The position numbers were made by a program, and so were the translations under genes. A stretch of DNA of 64,000 nucleotides from Faecalicatena faecalis (GTDB taxonomy: Bacteria > Bacillota > Clostridia > Lachnospirales > Lachnospiraceae): NCBI RefSeq assembly GCF_012524165.2, contig NZ_JABACJ020000007.1, positions 1-64,000 of the forward strand. The letters are read 5' to 3'. A model generated the notes under the pieces. The model ran no database searches, was not told the origin of the DNA, and worked only from the letters and a program-made list of their open reading frames with translations. Below, piece by piece: positions 51,177-59,361 of the stretch (within the stretch, counting starts at the first letter, position 1; every line of letters begins with the position of its first letter).

Positions 51177-51613
51177 TATTATCCTCCAAATTACTAATCA
51201 AATAAACTTAGATTCCATAAAATTACTAGTGTTGATTATTTTCTCTTTTTTATATTGAATCACTCTACATTTGTACCTCTTTCTTTTTCAAAAGCTTTTA
51301 CTGTTCCAAAACATTGTAGAAGTATTCTTTGAAGTCTCTTCTCATCTATTTTTTTAATTTATTTTCTTTATTATACTATACTTCTCCTTGCTTTCCTAGC
51401 ATATCTTAACTCCAAGACCAGGCTGTGTTTCTATCAACTGCTTCCTTGATTAATTTTTTTATTCATACCTGTCAATGCGCCTAGTCTCGGGATTCTTCCA
51501 ATGTCGATATTACTATAGTCATTAGATTCCAACACATATGCTACCTCGAATTACTCTTAGAACTGCTCCATTAAGCCCACTATAGTGATGGAAATTTAGT
51601 CTTGTTAACTGAA
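51177..51613. other. AT-rich spacer with a decayed coding remnant
   Basis: No intact gene is supported. On the minus strand near 51440-51550 a frame reads VLESNDYSNIDIGRIPRLGALTG and continues to a stop shortly after, without a start or ribosome site. It may be the tail of a lost accessory gene. Composition remains low in GC up to the hairpin at 51614. Confidence 0.35.
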
Positions 51614-51662
51614 AGCTCTCATAGATTCTGTACTATCATCGATAGCAGAATCTATGAGAGCT
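51614..51662 (-). terminator. 49-base near-perfect palindrome downstream of sirC
   Basis: AGCTCTCATAGATTCTG (51614-51630) pairs perfectly with CAGAATCTATGAGAGCT (51646-51662), and the loop itself contains a CTATC/GATAG pairing. It is 37 bases after the sirC stop, so it probably ends the cobalamin operon, although the T-run is short. It also marks the right boundary of the low-GC insert. Confidence 0.65.
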
Positions 51663-51699
51663 CCATATTTTTACCTTTTGGTCTTCTTTAAGCAGTAAT

Positions 51700-52164
51700 T
51701 CAACTTCTTTCCAGTCTTTCCCTGACTGATTTCACTTTCCCTGGATCTTTTCCACCGGAGTTTATTCCAATGACAATCTCATCCTGCATGATCACTGATG
51801 GGAAATAAAAATCACACAGTGATCTGTCACTTGCTGTACTAAGCAGAATCCTTCTTCCGTTTTTCTGCTCGGTTTCCCGGCACTCCTGGGCAATTTTCTG
51901 GTTCAATGACCTGTCATTCGTTGCCGCCAGAACCATATCCGCATCTTTTATATCCCCAGTTTGATATTCCCGATGGAGGCAGATTATCCTGCCTTCCATT
52001 TCCAGCTTCTTCAATGACTCTGTCACTTCTGGGGCTATTACAGTCACGTCCGATGCAAACTTAAGCAATGTCATGATCCTGCGTTCGGCAATATGACCAC
52101 CGCCAGCGACTATAATTTTCATCTCTGATATATCTACAAACATTGGGAAATATGCCTTTTCCAT
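51700..52164 (-). CDS. Precorrin-2 dehydrogenase/sirohydrochlorin synthase-type protein
   Basis: A 154-residue protein of the CysG N-terminal/Met8/SirC family, which oxidises precorrin-2 to sirohydrochlorin with NAD. The NAD loop is IIVAGGGHIAERRIMTLLKF; APEVTE and VLAATNDRSLNQKIA are conserved Rossmann regions; DFYFPSVIMQDEIVIGINSGGKDPGKVKSVRERLE is the tail typical of the short forms. The ATG used follows GGAGG by seven bases; a start 14 codons earlier is unlikely. It is the last gene of the cobalamin/siroheme operon, supplying the corrin branch point. Confidence 0.9.
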   Translation of the reverse strand: MEKAYFPMFVDISEMKIIVAGGGHIAERRIMTLLKFASDVTVIAPEVTESLKKLEMEGRIICLHREYQTGDIKDADMVLAATNDRSLNQKIAQECRETEQKNGRRILLSTASDRSLCDFYFPSVIMQDEIVIGINSGGKDPGKVKSVRERLERS

Positions 52165-52233
52165 TTTCTTTCCTCCCAAGATCAGATTCTTACAAAGCAT
52201 CCCCATCTGAATCGAAGGGGCATCCGTGATTCT

Positions 52234-52869
52234 CTATTCCAGCATATACAGCAGGGCATTGCAAATACAGGCAGCTATATTGCTGCCGCCCTTGCGGCCT
52301 CGTGCAACGATAGACGGGACATGTTCTAACTTTAGAATCAGTTCTTTTGACTGCACCACGTTAACAAATCCTACTGGAACCGCAATAATTAATTCTGGGT
52401 TCAGGCGTCCTTCCCTGATCAGCTCGTAAAGCCTCACAAGTGCAGTCGGCGCGTTGCCGATTGCAAAGATCAGTTTCTGATCCAGAGCCGCCGCCTTGTC
52501 CATACTGGCCGTTGCCCGGGTAGTCCCCTGTTCCTTGGCAGCCCTGGCTACATCCTCATCTGACATAAAACAGAAGACCTCTCCCCCATATTTTGCAAGC
52601 TTCTTCTTATTAATACCAGCCTTTCCCATCTGCGTATCTGTGACAATGGAGGCGCCGTTTCTCAGTGCATTCAGAGCATGTTTTACTACCCCTTCTGAGA
52701 AGACCAGATTTTTTGCATAATCAAAATCAGCGCTTGTATGTATGCATCGCTTTACGATTGGTTCTGTTCCGGGGATGAGAGGGATATCTCCCAATTCCTC
52801 TGTGATGATTTCAAAACTTCTCGCTTCGATCTCCGCTGGAAGTACTTTTTCTAATTCTATATGATCCAT
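52234..52869 (-). CDS. cbiC: Precorrin-8X methylmutase (cobalt-precorrin-8 methylmutase)
   Basis: A 211-residue enzyme moving a methyl group from C11 to C12 of cobalt-precorrin-8 to give cobyrinate. The catalytic histidine is in KRCIHTSADFDYAKNLVFS. IVTDTQMGKAGINKKKL, AIGNAPTALVRLYELIREG and IIAVPVGFVNVVQSKELI are the family's conserved blocks. Start at MDHIELEKV has AAAGGGG about ten bases upstream; an ATG three codons earlier is too close to it. The cobU-type gene ends just before. Confidence 0.94.
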   Translation of the reverse strand: MDHIELEKVLPAEIEARSFEIITEELGDIPLIPGTEPIVKRCIHTSADFDYAKNLVFSEGVVKHALNALRNGASIVTDTQMGKAGINKKKLAKYGGEVFCFMSDEDVARAAKEQGTTRATASMDKAAALDQKLIFAIGNAPTALVRLYELIREGRLNPELIIAVPVGFVNVVQSKELILKLEHVPSIVARGRKGGSNIAACICNALLYMLE

Positions 52870-52874
52870 TCTTC

Positions 52875-53999
52875 TCATTCCCCTTTCAATGTAACACCGA
52901 TTCCACAGACTACCCGGTCTACCCGGGAAGAAAGTTCTGCAAGCTGTGTGCAGACGCGGCCTGTCTGTTCCCTGTACTCTCTGTCAAATGCATCGATCGG
53001 CACCAGTCCATATCCGATCTCCGTGCTGACGATTACGATATCCGGATTCTTTTCTGCGATCCTGGAAGCCAGATGGGAAGTATCTTCTCCCGCTTTCATC
53101 ATACGCTTCATAAGAAGCTCAAAGTGATAAATCCCTCCGCAGGAATAGACTTCCTCGAAAGAACAGCTTTTCCCATCAACCCAGTGGAATTCTGCCGGCT
53201 CTATACCACCATATTTTCTCTTCGCATATTCCCATTTTCCCTGATGTGCACCACCGATCACTAACTTCATCCCTGGCACTCCTTTTCTGTTTCCTGTAAT
53301 GGCTGACTGATTCGCGGCTGCCTGATTCGTGGCTGTCTGATTCACGGCTGTCTGATTCGCGGCTGACTGAAACGCGGCTTCTATCTGGATGCTGTTCCCT
53401 GTCTTCTCGCTGCTTACTGCACAGCCTTGATCATCTGACGAAGGCGCCTTCCACACAACCGGAATTCCATACACGACTTCTGTGACTGCATCAGCCATCT
53501 GCGCCAGCCTTACATTGATTTCTGCCAATACCCGCTTATATAGCTGCATTTCTTCCGAATCTTGTGTACACTCCGAACAGACTTCATTGGTCACAATCAC
53601 AAGATGACTGCACTTTCTTCTCAATGCCGCAACACCGCGGATGATCCTTTCGGCTGCGTCCTTCCTGCTGCTCTCTGACTGATAGATTTCATTTGCCGTC
53701 AGATTGGACATGCACTCCAGCAGGACACAGGGATGGAAGGCATTCCCCCAACTGGGACAATCCCCGCTCCCCTGTTCTGCCATCTGCTCCAATTCGGTAT
53801 AACACTCAATCGTCTGAAATCCTTTATCCGCACGCATCCTGCGGTGACGTTTAATCTTCCGCTCTGTTTCCTCCCCGAAGGGCATCATGGTAGCGATATA
53901 GAACAAGTCTCCTGCACACTCTCTGGCAAACTGGCAGACTACCCCTTCCGCAAAAGCAGACTTCCCGCTCCCACTGCCTCCGGTCACTAGATGAAACAT
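52875..53999 (-). CDS. cobU: Double CobU fusion: cobinamide kinase/guanylyltransferase plus second CobU-like domain
   Basis: A 374-residue protein. Residues 1-190 are a complete CobU: P-loop TGGSGSGKSAFAE (6-18), ATMMPFGEETERKIKRHRRMR with the guanylylated His, and VIVTNEV. Residues 191-243 are a low-complexity linker made of a five-residue repeat (NQTAV-type). Residues 244-374 are another CobU-like domain: MKLVIGGAHQGKWEYAKRKYG (degenerate P-loop), then IVSTEIGYGLVPIDAFDREYREQTGRVCTQLAE. AAGGAG lies eight bases before that Met, so domain 2 could also be made separately. CobU phosphorylates adenosylcobinamide and attaches GMP in lower-ligand loop assembly. Confidence 0.88.
   Translation of the reverse strand: MFHLVTGGSGSGKSAFAEGVVCQFARECAGDLFYIATMMPFGEETERKIKRHRRMRADKGFQTIECYTELEQMAEQGSGDCPSWGNAFHPCVLLECMSNLTANEIYQSESSRKDAAERIIRGVAALRRKCSHLVIVTNEVCSECTQDSEEMQLYKRVLAEINVRLAQMADAVTEVVYGIPVVWKAPSSDDQGCAVSSEKTGNSIQIEAAFQSAANQTAVNQTATNQAAANQSAITGNRKGVPGMKLVIGGAHQGKWEYAKRKYGGIEPAEFHWVDGKSCSFEEVYSCGGIYHFELLMKRMMKAGEDTSHLASRIAEKNPDIVIVSTEIGYGLVPIDAFDREYREQTGRVCTQLAELSSRVDRVVCGIGVTLKGE
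53300..53374. repeat. 15-bp minisatellite (five units) in the CobU linker
   Basis: Five consecutive 15-bp units of the type CGGCTGACTGATTCG differ by one to three substitutions each. The unit length is a multiple of three, so copy changes keep the frame and add or remove five residues (NQTAV/NQTAT/NQAAA-like). Confidence 0.9.
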
Positions 54000-54029
54000 C
54001 TCAGATACCTCCTAAAACCTGTACATTTT

Positions 54030-55679
54030 TTACTCCGTAATCTCTGCATACCGGTACTCCAACGCCCCGGTAGCCGGAATCTGGGTGATTCCCTTGATCG
54101 TCGGGCGGATCAGATTACAGCTTTTCATGGAATACAGCGGGATGATATAGAACTCTTCGCCCACTGCAAGTTTTTCCGCCTCATGCATCAGCTCTGCCCT
54201 CTTTGCAGGATCTTTTTCCGTATCGGACTGCTCCACCAGTGCATCATATTTCTCATCGTGAATGCCGCTGCAATTGTAGGTGCTGTTACTTAAAAGCATA
54301 GACAGATACGTATACGGGTCTGCAAAATCCGCCGTCCAGTTCATGCGGCAGAGGTCGAAATTACCAGCCCGCCGCTCCGTATAATTGACCTGGAGCTCCT
54401 GGGCATTGAGTTCGATATCGATATTTAAGTTCTGTTTCAGTTGTTCCTGAACTACCTGTGCAGTATCCGAATCCATTTCCAGAGACGGATAATTGTACGT
54501 AAGCTTCGGGAATCCCTTTCCGTCTGGATAGCCTGCATCGGCAAGAAGTTTCTTTGCCTCCTTTAAGTTTTCTTTGAAAGGCGGTTCTGCCTCATCTACA
54601 AAATATCCTCCTGTCTGCTTATCCTTCATATATTTTGCGATAAAATTCACCGTGGGCTCCGTGTCATCACCGACCATCTTGCACAATTCCTCACGATCAA
54701 TGGCAAGGTTAATGGCCTTTCTGACTCTCACGTCATCCAGAGGCTTTACATTCAGGTTCGGATAAATGTATCTGGTCGCTATAGTATCCGTAATCACAAG
54801 GTCATCCTTTCCCTGATATAGATCCATCACTGAAGACTGCAGGGCCGGGGCCACATCGACCTCGCCGGTCTCATAGGCGCTTGCCATGGACTGCTGGTCA
54901 TCAAAGAAACGATAGGTGATCTGGTCGAGCTTTACCTTATCCGCATTCCAGTATTTCTCATTCTTCTTGAGAACAAAATACTGTTCTGGGACATACTCCG
55001 CCAAATAAAACGGACCGTTCGCCACACTGGTCTTTGGGTCTTTATCCCAGCCGCTGTCTACGGCATCGGCATATTTCACACAGGATGGCGTATACACCGG
55101 AAGTCTTAACAGATCCAGGAAATAAACACAGGGCTTATCCAATGCTATTTCCAATGTGTAATCATCCAACGCTTTTGCACCCAGGGTCCCTGCATCTGCC
55201 TCTCCATTGTAAATAGCCTCTGCATTTTTGACAGGGAACAGATAATTGGCATACCCATTGCCGCTTTTGGGATCCAGGGAACGGACCATGGTATTGATAA
55301 AATCTGCTGCAGTGACTGGAGTTCCGTCGGACCATACGGCCTCCTTCCGAAGATGGAAGGTCCATACAGTGGAATCGTCATTTACCTCATAAGATTCTGC
55401 TGCGCGGTAATCAATCTCCCCTTTTTCATTATAGGTCAAAAGCTCATCCAATGCGGAAACGGAATAGGAAAGGTAGGTCAATGCAATCATTCCTGCTGGG
55501 TCCAGTCCACCCGTCTCGCTGTTTGTTGCAACTACAATCTCCTTTTTCCCGTTCTCCCCATCTGCTGTTTTCCCGGCTGCTGAATCCTTTCCCTGCTTTC
55601 CACAGCCTCCTAAAAATAATGTACTGCATAGGGAAACCGTTATCAGGGAACAGAGTACTTTTTTTAGTCGATTTTTCAT
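54030..55679 (-). CDS. Oligopeptide-type ABC substrate-binding lipoprotein
   Basis: A 549-residue lipoprotein of the SBP family 5 (OppA/DppA/NikA). The signal MKNRLKKVLCSLITVSLCSTLFLGGC ends in a lipobox; the mature part has the family start VVATNSETGGLDPAGM, the central YEVNDDSTVWTFHLRKEAVWSDGTPVTAADF and the late VVQEQLKQNLNIDIEL. Substrate cannot be read from sequence. The gene ends the four-gene transporter unit and lies between the tetrapyrrole genes (upstream) and cobU (downstream), so a corrinoid precursor, metal or haem-related ligand is possible. Confidence 0.88.
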   Translation of the reverse strand: MKNRLKKVLCSLITVSLCSTLFLGGCGKQGKDSAAGKTADGENGKKEIVVATNSETGGLDPAGMIALTYLSYSVSALDELLTYNEKGEIDYRAAESYEVNDDSTVWTFHLRKEAVWSDGTPVTAADFINTMVRSLDPKSGNGYANYLFPVKNAEAIYNGEADAGTLGAKALDDYTLEIALDKPCVYFLDLLRLPVYTPSCVKYADAVDSGWDKDPKTSVANGPFYLAEYVPEQYFVLKKNEKYWNADKVKLDQITYRFFDDQQSMASAYETGEVDVAPALQSSVMDLYQGKDDLVITDTIATRYIYPNLNVKPLDDVRVRKAINLAIDREELCKMVGDDTEPTVNFIAKYMKDKQTGGYFVDEAEPPFKENLKEAKKLLADAGYPDGKGFPKLTYNYPSLEMDSDTAQVVQEQLKQNLNIDIELNAQELQVNYTERRAGNFDLCRMNWTADFADPYTYLSMLLSNSTYNCSGIHDEKYDALVEQSDTEKDPAKRAELMHEAEKLAVGEEFYIIPLYSMKSCNLIRPTIKGITQIPATGALEYRYAEITE

Positions 55680-55692
55680 TCGCGTTCTCTCC

Positions 55693-57522
55693 TTATATCT
55701 GTGAAGTCATCTTCATGCTGCCGCTCCGTCTGCCTGCATGTTCCTCTGAATAAAGGAAACAGGCAATCTTACGCCCCTCGAACTGATACCAATCAGGTCT
55801 GCCTGTAAAGCAACAGGCCATTGCATATCCGCATCTCGGGGCAAAAGGACATCCTCTGCCCAATGGGACCTCCACCTTTTTCTCCTCCGTATGGAGAACT
55901 CCCTTTTTCCTTCTTGCCTTCCACGGGTCCGGCACCAATACCGCCGAGAGCAGCGCCTTTGTATAAGGATGCCATGGGTCCGAATAAATTTCTTTTGTAC
56001 TTCCTGTCTCCACAAGGCTTCCGGCATACATCACGCCCATTTTTCGACTGATCCGTTTGACCACATTCAGGTCATGGGAGATAAATAGATATGAAATCCC
56101 CCTCTCTTTCTGAATGTTCTCCAAAAGACTTAAAATCTGTTCCTGAATTGACACATCAAGTGCCGATACCGGCTCATCACAGATCAAAAGTTCCGGCTCC
56201 AGAATCAGTGCCCTGGCTATGCCGATCCGCTGACGCTGGCCGCCGGAAAATGCCCTTGGATATTTCTGTGCATCCTCCAAAGTCAGTCCTACCAGTTTTA
56301 ACAGCTCTTCTATTTTTCTGAGGCGTTCCTCTTTGGAATCCTCCGTATTCAAAAGAAGAGGTTCTTCCAAGATGTCCCCTATTGTCATCCGTGGATTCAA
56401 GGAGGCATAAGGGTCTTGAAATACCATCTGGATTGGATATTTCAGCCTCTTTTTTTCCCCCTCATACACAATTCTTCCCGCTGTTGGCTTTAAAAGTCCA
56501 GTGACCATCTTTGCGAGCGTAGATTTGCCGCATCCACTCTCCCCCACTAAACCATAGGTCTCTCCTCTCCCAATTTGAAGAGAGACATCCAGAACGGCTT
56601 CTGTCTTCTCCTGCTTCTTCCAATAACCAATATCTGTATAAAATTTGCTGACATGCTCGATCCGCAGAAGAGGCTCTCCTGCTTTCACATTCTCAGGCAG
56701 CTTTTGCAGTTTCGATGCCTGGGCGAGCAGCTTCCTTGTATATGGATGCCTGGGCTCATAGAAAATATCCTCCACGGTCCCTTCCTCCACAAGCTTTCCC
56801 GCCTGCATCACAAGAACGCGTCTGCAGAGAGAGGCTATCACCCCCAGATCATGGCTGACGAACAGAATCGCCGTCCCCATCTCCTGGGATATTTTCTTGA
56901 AAAGTTCCAGAATCTGTCCCTGTACCGTCACATCCAGGGCAGTCGTAGGTTCATCCGCGATCAGCAGCTTCGGTTCACATGCAAGTGCGATCGCAATGAC
57001 CACTCTCTGACGCATCCCCCCGGAGAGTTCAAATGGATATTGCCTCATCCTCTGGGAAGCCTTTCTAATTCCCACCAGATCCAGAAGCTCTTCCGCGTGT
57101 TCCAAAGCCTCCTTCTGACTGCATTTTTTATGGGCACGGATTGTTTCTGTAATCTGGCGTCCAATCTTTACTGTTGGATTCAAATAAGTAAGAGGGTCCT
57201 GGAAGACCATTGCAATCTCATTTCCACGGACAGCTTCCATCGTACGTTCATATGCCTTGACCGCTTTTCGGTCCGCCAGTTTCAGGTCTGGAGGGGTAAT
57301 TTCCCTTTGGTCCAGCAGAATTCTCTCACAGGCCACTTCTGCCTTTTCCGGCAAGAGCCCCAGAACTGCGTGCATACCAGTGCTTTTCCCAGAGCCGGAT
57401 TCTCCGACAATTCCCACGATCTCGCCGGGGCATACTTCGAAAGACAGATGACTGACCGCCTCCTGTCTTCTGTCCTTGTCATGGAATTGTACGCTTAAAT
57501 CCTCTACTCTTAACAAGCTCAT
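55693..57522 (-). CDS. Fused dipeptide-type ABC ATPase (DppD-DppF)
   Basis: A 609-residue protein with two ABC domains. Domain 1 has Walker A GESGSGKST, signature LSGGMRQRV and Walker B LLIADEPTTALD; domain 2 has GESGCGKST, SGGQRQRIGIARAL and LLICDEPVSALD. Each carries the Opp/Dpp C-terminal extension (CPFAPRCGYAMACC in the second, which binds a 4Fe-4S cluster in some homologues). Most systems encode the two halves separately. Stop-start distance to oppC is six bases and to the binding protein 13, so all four genes form one operon. Confidence 0.92.
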   Translation of the reverse strand: MSLLRVEDLSVQFHDKDRRQEAVSHLSFEVCPGEIVGIVGESGSGKSTGMHAVLGLLPEKAEVACERILLDQREITPPDLKLADRKAVKAYERTMEAVRGNEIAMVFQDPLTYLNPTVKIGRQITETIRAHKKCSQKEALEHAEELLDLVGIRKASQRMRQYPFELSGGMRQRVVIAIALACEPKLLIADEPTTALDVTVQGQILELFKKISQEMGTAILFVSHDLGVIASLCRRVLVMQAGKLVEEGTVEDIFYEPRHPYTRKLLAQASKLQKLPENVKAGEPLLRIEHVSKFYTDIGYWKKQEKTEAVLDVSLQIGRGETYGLVGESGCGKSTLAKMVTGLLKPTAGRIVYEGEKKRLKYPIQMVFQDPYASLNPRMTIGDILEEPLLLNTEDSKEERLRKIEELLKLVGLTLEDAQKYPRAFSGGQRQRIGIARALILEPELLICDEPVSALDVSIQEQILSLLENIQKERGISYLFISHDLNVVKRISRKMGVMYAGSLVETGSTKEIYSDPWHPYTKALLSAVLVPDPWKARRKKGVLHTEEKKVEVPLGRGCPFAPRCGYAMACCFTGRPDWYQFEGRKIACFLYSEEHAGRRSGSMKMTSQI

Positions 57523-57528
57523 CCTTCG

Positions 57529-58404
57529 TTATCCTTCCTCCATCTGTCTCATATAATGCTCCAGCCCTGCCCCGATCAAGTTCATTGAAAAAATCAAAAT
57601 ACACAGCACCAGGATCGGGTACAGCATTTGGAATGGATATACCTGCATCTGACTCCTTGCATCCTGAATCAAAGTGCCAAGACTTGCATTCGGTGCTGAG
57701 ATTCCGACCCCGACAAAGCTTAAAAATGCCTCCGTAAAAATCGCCTTTGGTATCATAAAGGTCAGGTTCACGATAATCGGTCCTGCCGCATTTGGAAGCA
57801 GATGCCGCCATAATATCCTTCCTGCCCCTGCCCCTGCCAGTCGGGCAGCCATAGAGAATTCTCTCATCTTTAACCGCTGTACCTCCCCCCGCACGATCCG
57901 CGCCAGATCGATCCAGCCTGAAATACAGATTCCAAACAGGATGCTGCCTACATTTGCTCCCATCACGAGCATGATCAGGATGACATATAATAGGGAGGGG
58001 ATTGCATCAATGACATCCGCAGCGCGCATCATCAAAAGATCTGTCTTTCCGCCCCAGTATCCCGCTATACTTCCATATAGGATTCCAATCATACCGCAGA
58101 TCAGTGCACTTCCCATACCGACTGTCAGACTGATCCGGGTTCCATACCACACCCGCACGAAAATGTCCCGTCCAAACTTATCTGTCCCAAAAGGATGAGA
58201 CAGTGTAGAAACTGCATTCTGAATATCTGCACTCTGCTTCGTATGGGAATAAGGGGAAAAAGCCGGAACCAATACTGCCAGGAGCATCAGAATCGTAAGG
58301 AGGACCAGTCCCGCCCAAAACAGCCGGTTGACACCCGACAATCGAATCCGATGCTTTCCCAGGTGCCCTTTTATTTTTTTATCTGTATTCTTACTCTTGC
58401 TCAT
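57529..58404 (-). CDS. Opp/Dpp-type ABC permease, second subunit
   Basis: A 291-residue permease with six predicted helices. The N-terminal basic stretch KNTDKKIKGHLGKHRIRLSG precedes helix 1, and the EAA loop is EFSMAARLAGAGAGRILWRHLLPNAAGPI. PFGTDKFGRDIFVRVWYGTRIS is the conserved periplasmic loop of DppC/OppC. The start follows AGGAGG and overlaps the first permease gene by four bases. Forms the membrane channel with the gene at 58401. Confidence 0.9.
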   Translation of the reverse strand: MSKSKNTDKKIKGHLGKHRIRLSGVNRLFWAGLVLLTILMLLAVLVPAFSPYSHTKQSADIQNAVSTLSHPFGTDKFGRDIFVRVWYGTRISLTVGMGSALICGMIGILYGSIAGYWGGKTDLLMMRAADVIDAIPSLLYVILIMLVMGANVGSILFGICISGWIDLARIVRGEVQRLKMREFSMAARLAGAGAGRILWRHLLPNAAGPIIVNLTFMIPKAIFTEAFLSFVGVGISAPNASLGTLIQDARSQMQVYPFQMLYPILVLCILIFSMNLIGAGLEHYMRQMEEG

Positions 58405-59321
58405 CGATATGCCCTCCTGACTCTCGGATCCAGCCATGCACATAACAGGTCTGTCAGAAGATTGATTCCGATGACGGTAACTCCCATAAAGATCGTCAGC
58501 CCCAGAATAAGTGTGTAATCCCGGTTCTCAATGGAGTTCACAAATTCCCTGCCAAGACCGGGAATGGTAAATACGCTCTCCACCACGAAGCTTCCGGTCA
58601 TCAAAAATGCGGCGGCAGGTCCGATGTAATTGAGCACCGGAATCCAGGCATTCTTCAGAATATGAGTCACGGCAGTGCGTCTCCAGCTCAGCCCCTTGGC
58701 TTTTGCAAGGACTACATAGTCCCGGTTCATCTCCTCCTGGAACGTATTCCGCATCAGCCTTGTGATGACTGCTGCCGGATACACGGCCAAAGAAACCACG
58801 GGCAAAATGTAATTCTCTGCCCCAGTCAGCCCTGCAATGGGAAGAAGTTTTAACTTCACCCCAAAAAAGAGCATCAAAAGAAGTGCGATCACGAAATTGG
58901 GGATTCCGGTTCCCAGCATAGTGCTAAAGAAAATTCCACCCTTCACGAGCCTTTTTTTGGTAGAAGCCTGCCAGATTCCGAGCAGTGTTCCCACCACTGC
59001 CGCCAGCACGATAGCCAAAGCCCCCAGTGCAGCCGTGGCAGGCCATGCCCGGGTGATTACCTCACTTACGCGCACCCCGGGCTTTTTAAAGGAAATCCCC
59101 AGGTCACCATGCATCAGATTGGAAAGGTAAGTCGCATACTGCTTGAAAACCGGCTCATTCAGTCCATACTCCTCCTCCATGGATGTAAGGACTGACTCCG
59201 ATACATTGCCCGTCTGAAAAGGACTTCCCGGCATCATCCTGGTCAGGAAGAAGGCTGCGGTCACAAGCACAAAAAGAGAAAGTATGCCTATAAATACCCG
59301 CTTACATGTATATCCAAACAC
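58401..59321 (-). CDS. Opp/Dpp-type ABC permease, first subunit
   Basis: A 306-residue permease with six predicted helices. The N-terminal YTCKRVFIGILSLFVLVTAAFFLTRMMPGSPF matches DppB/OppB, and the EAA loop is NRDYVVLAKAKGLSWRRTAVTHILKNAWIPV. First gene of the transporter unit, 40 bases after cobA-hemD on the same strand, so it is probably in the cobalamin transcript. Confidence 0.9.
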   Translation of the reverse strand: MFGYTCKRVFIGILSLFVLVTAAFFLTRMMPGSPFQTGNVSESVLTSMEEEYGLNEPVFKQYATYLSNLMHGDLGISFKKPGVRVSEVITRAWPATAALGALAIVLAAVVGTLLGIWQASTKKRLVKGGIFFSTMLGTGIPNFVIALLLMLFFGVKLKLLPIAGLTGAENYILPVVSLAVYPAAVITRLMRNTFQEEMNRDYVVLAKAKGLSWRRTAVTHILKNAWIPVLNYIGPAAAFLMTGSFVVESVFTIPGLGREFVNSIENRDYTLILGLTIFMGVTVIGINLLTDLLCAWLDPRVRRAYR

Positions 59322-59361
59322 CGCACATTCCTCCTAACGTACTCTTATAATCCTATTATTT

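Noticed and set aside
53300..53374. A CRISPR array
   Set aside because: The 15-bp units are contiguous without spacers and lie inside a reading frame; this is a coding minisatellite. No other CRISPR-like repeat was seen in the window.
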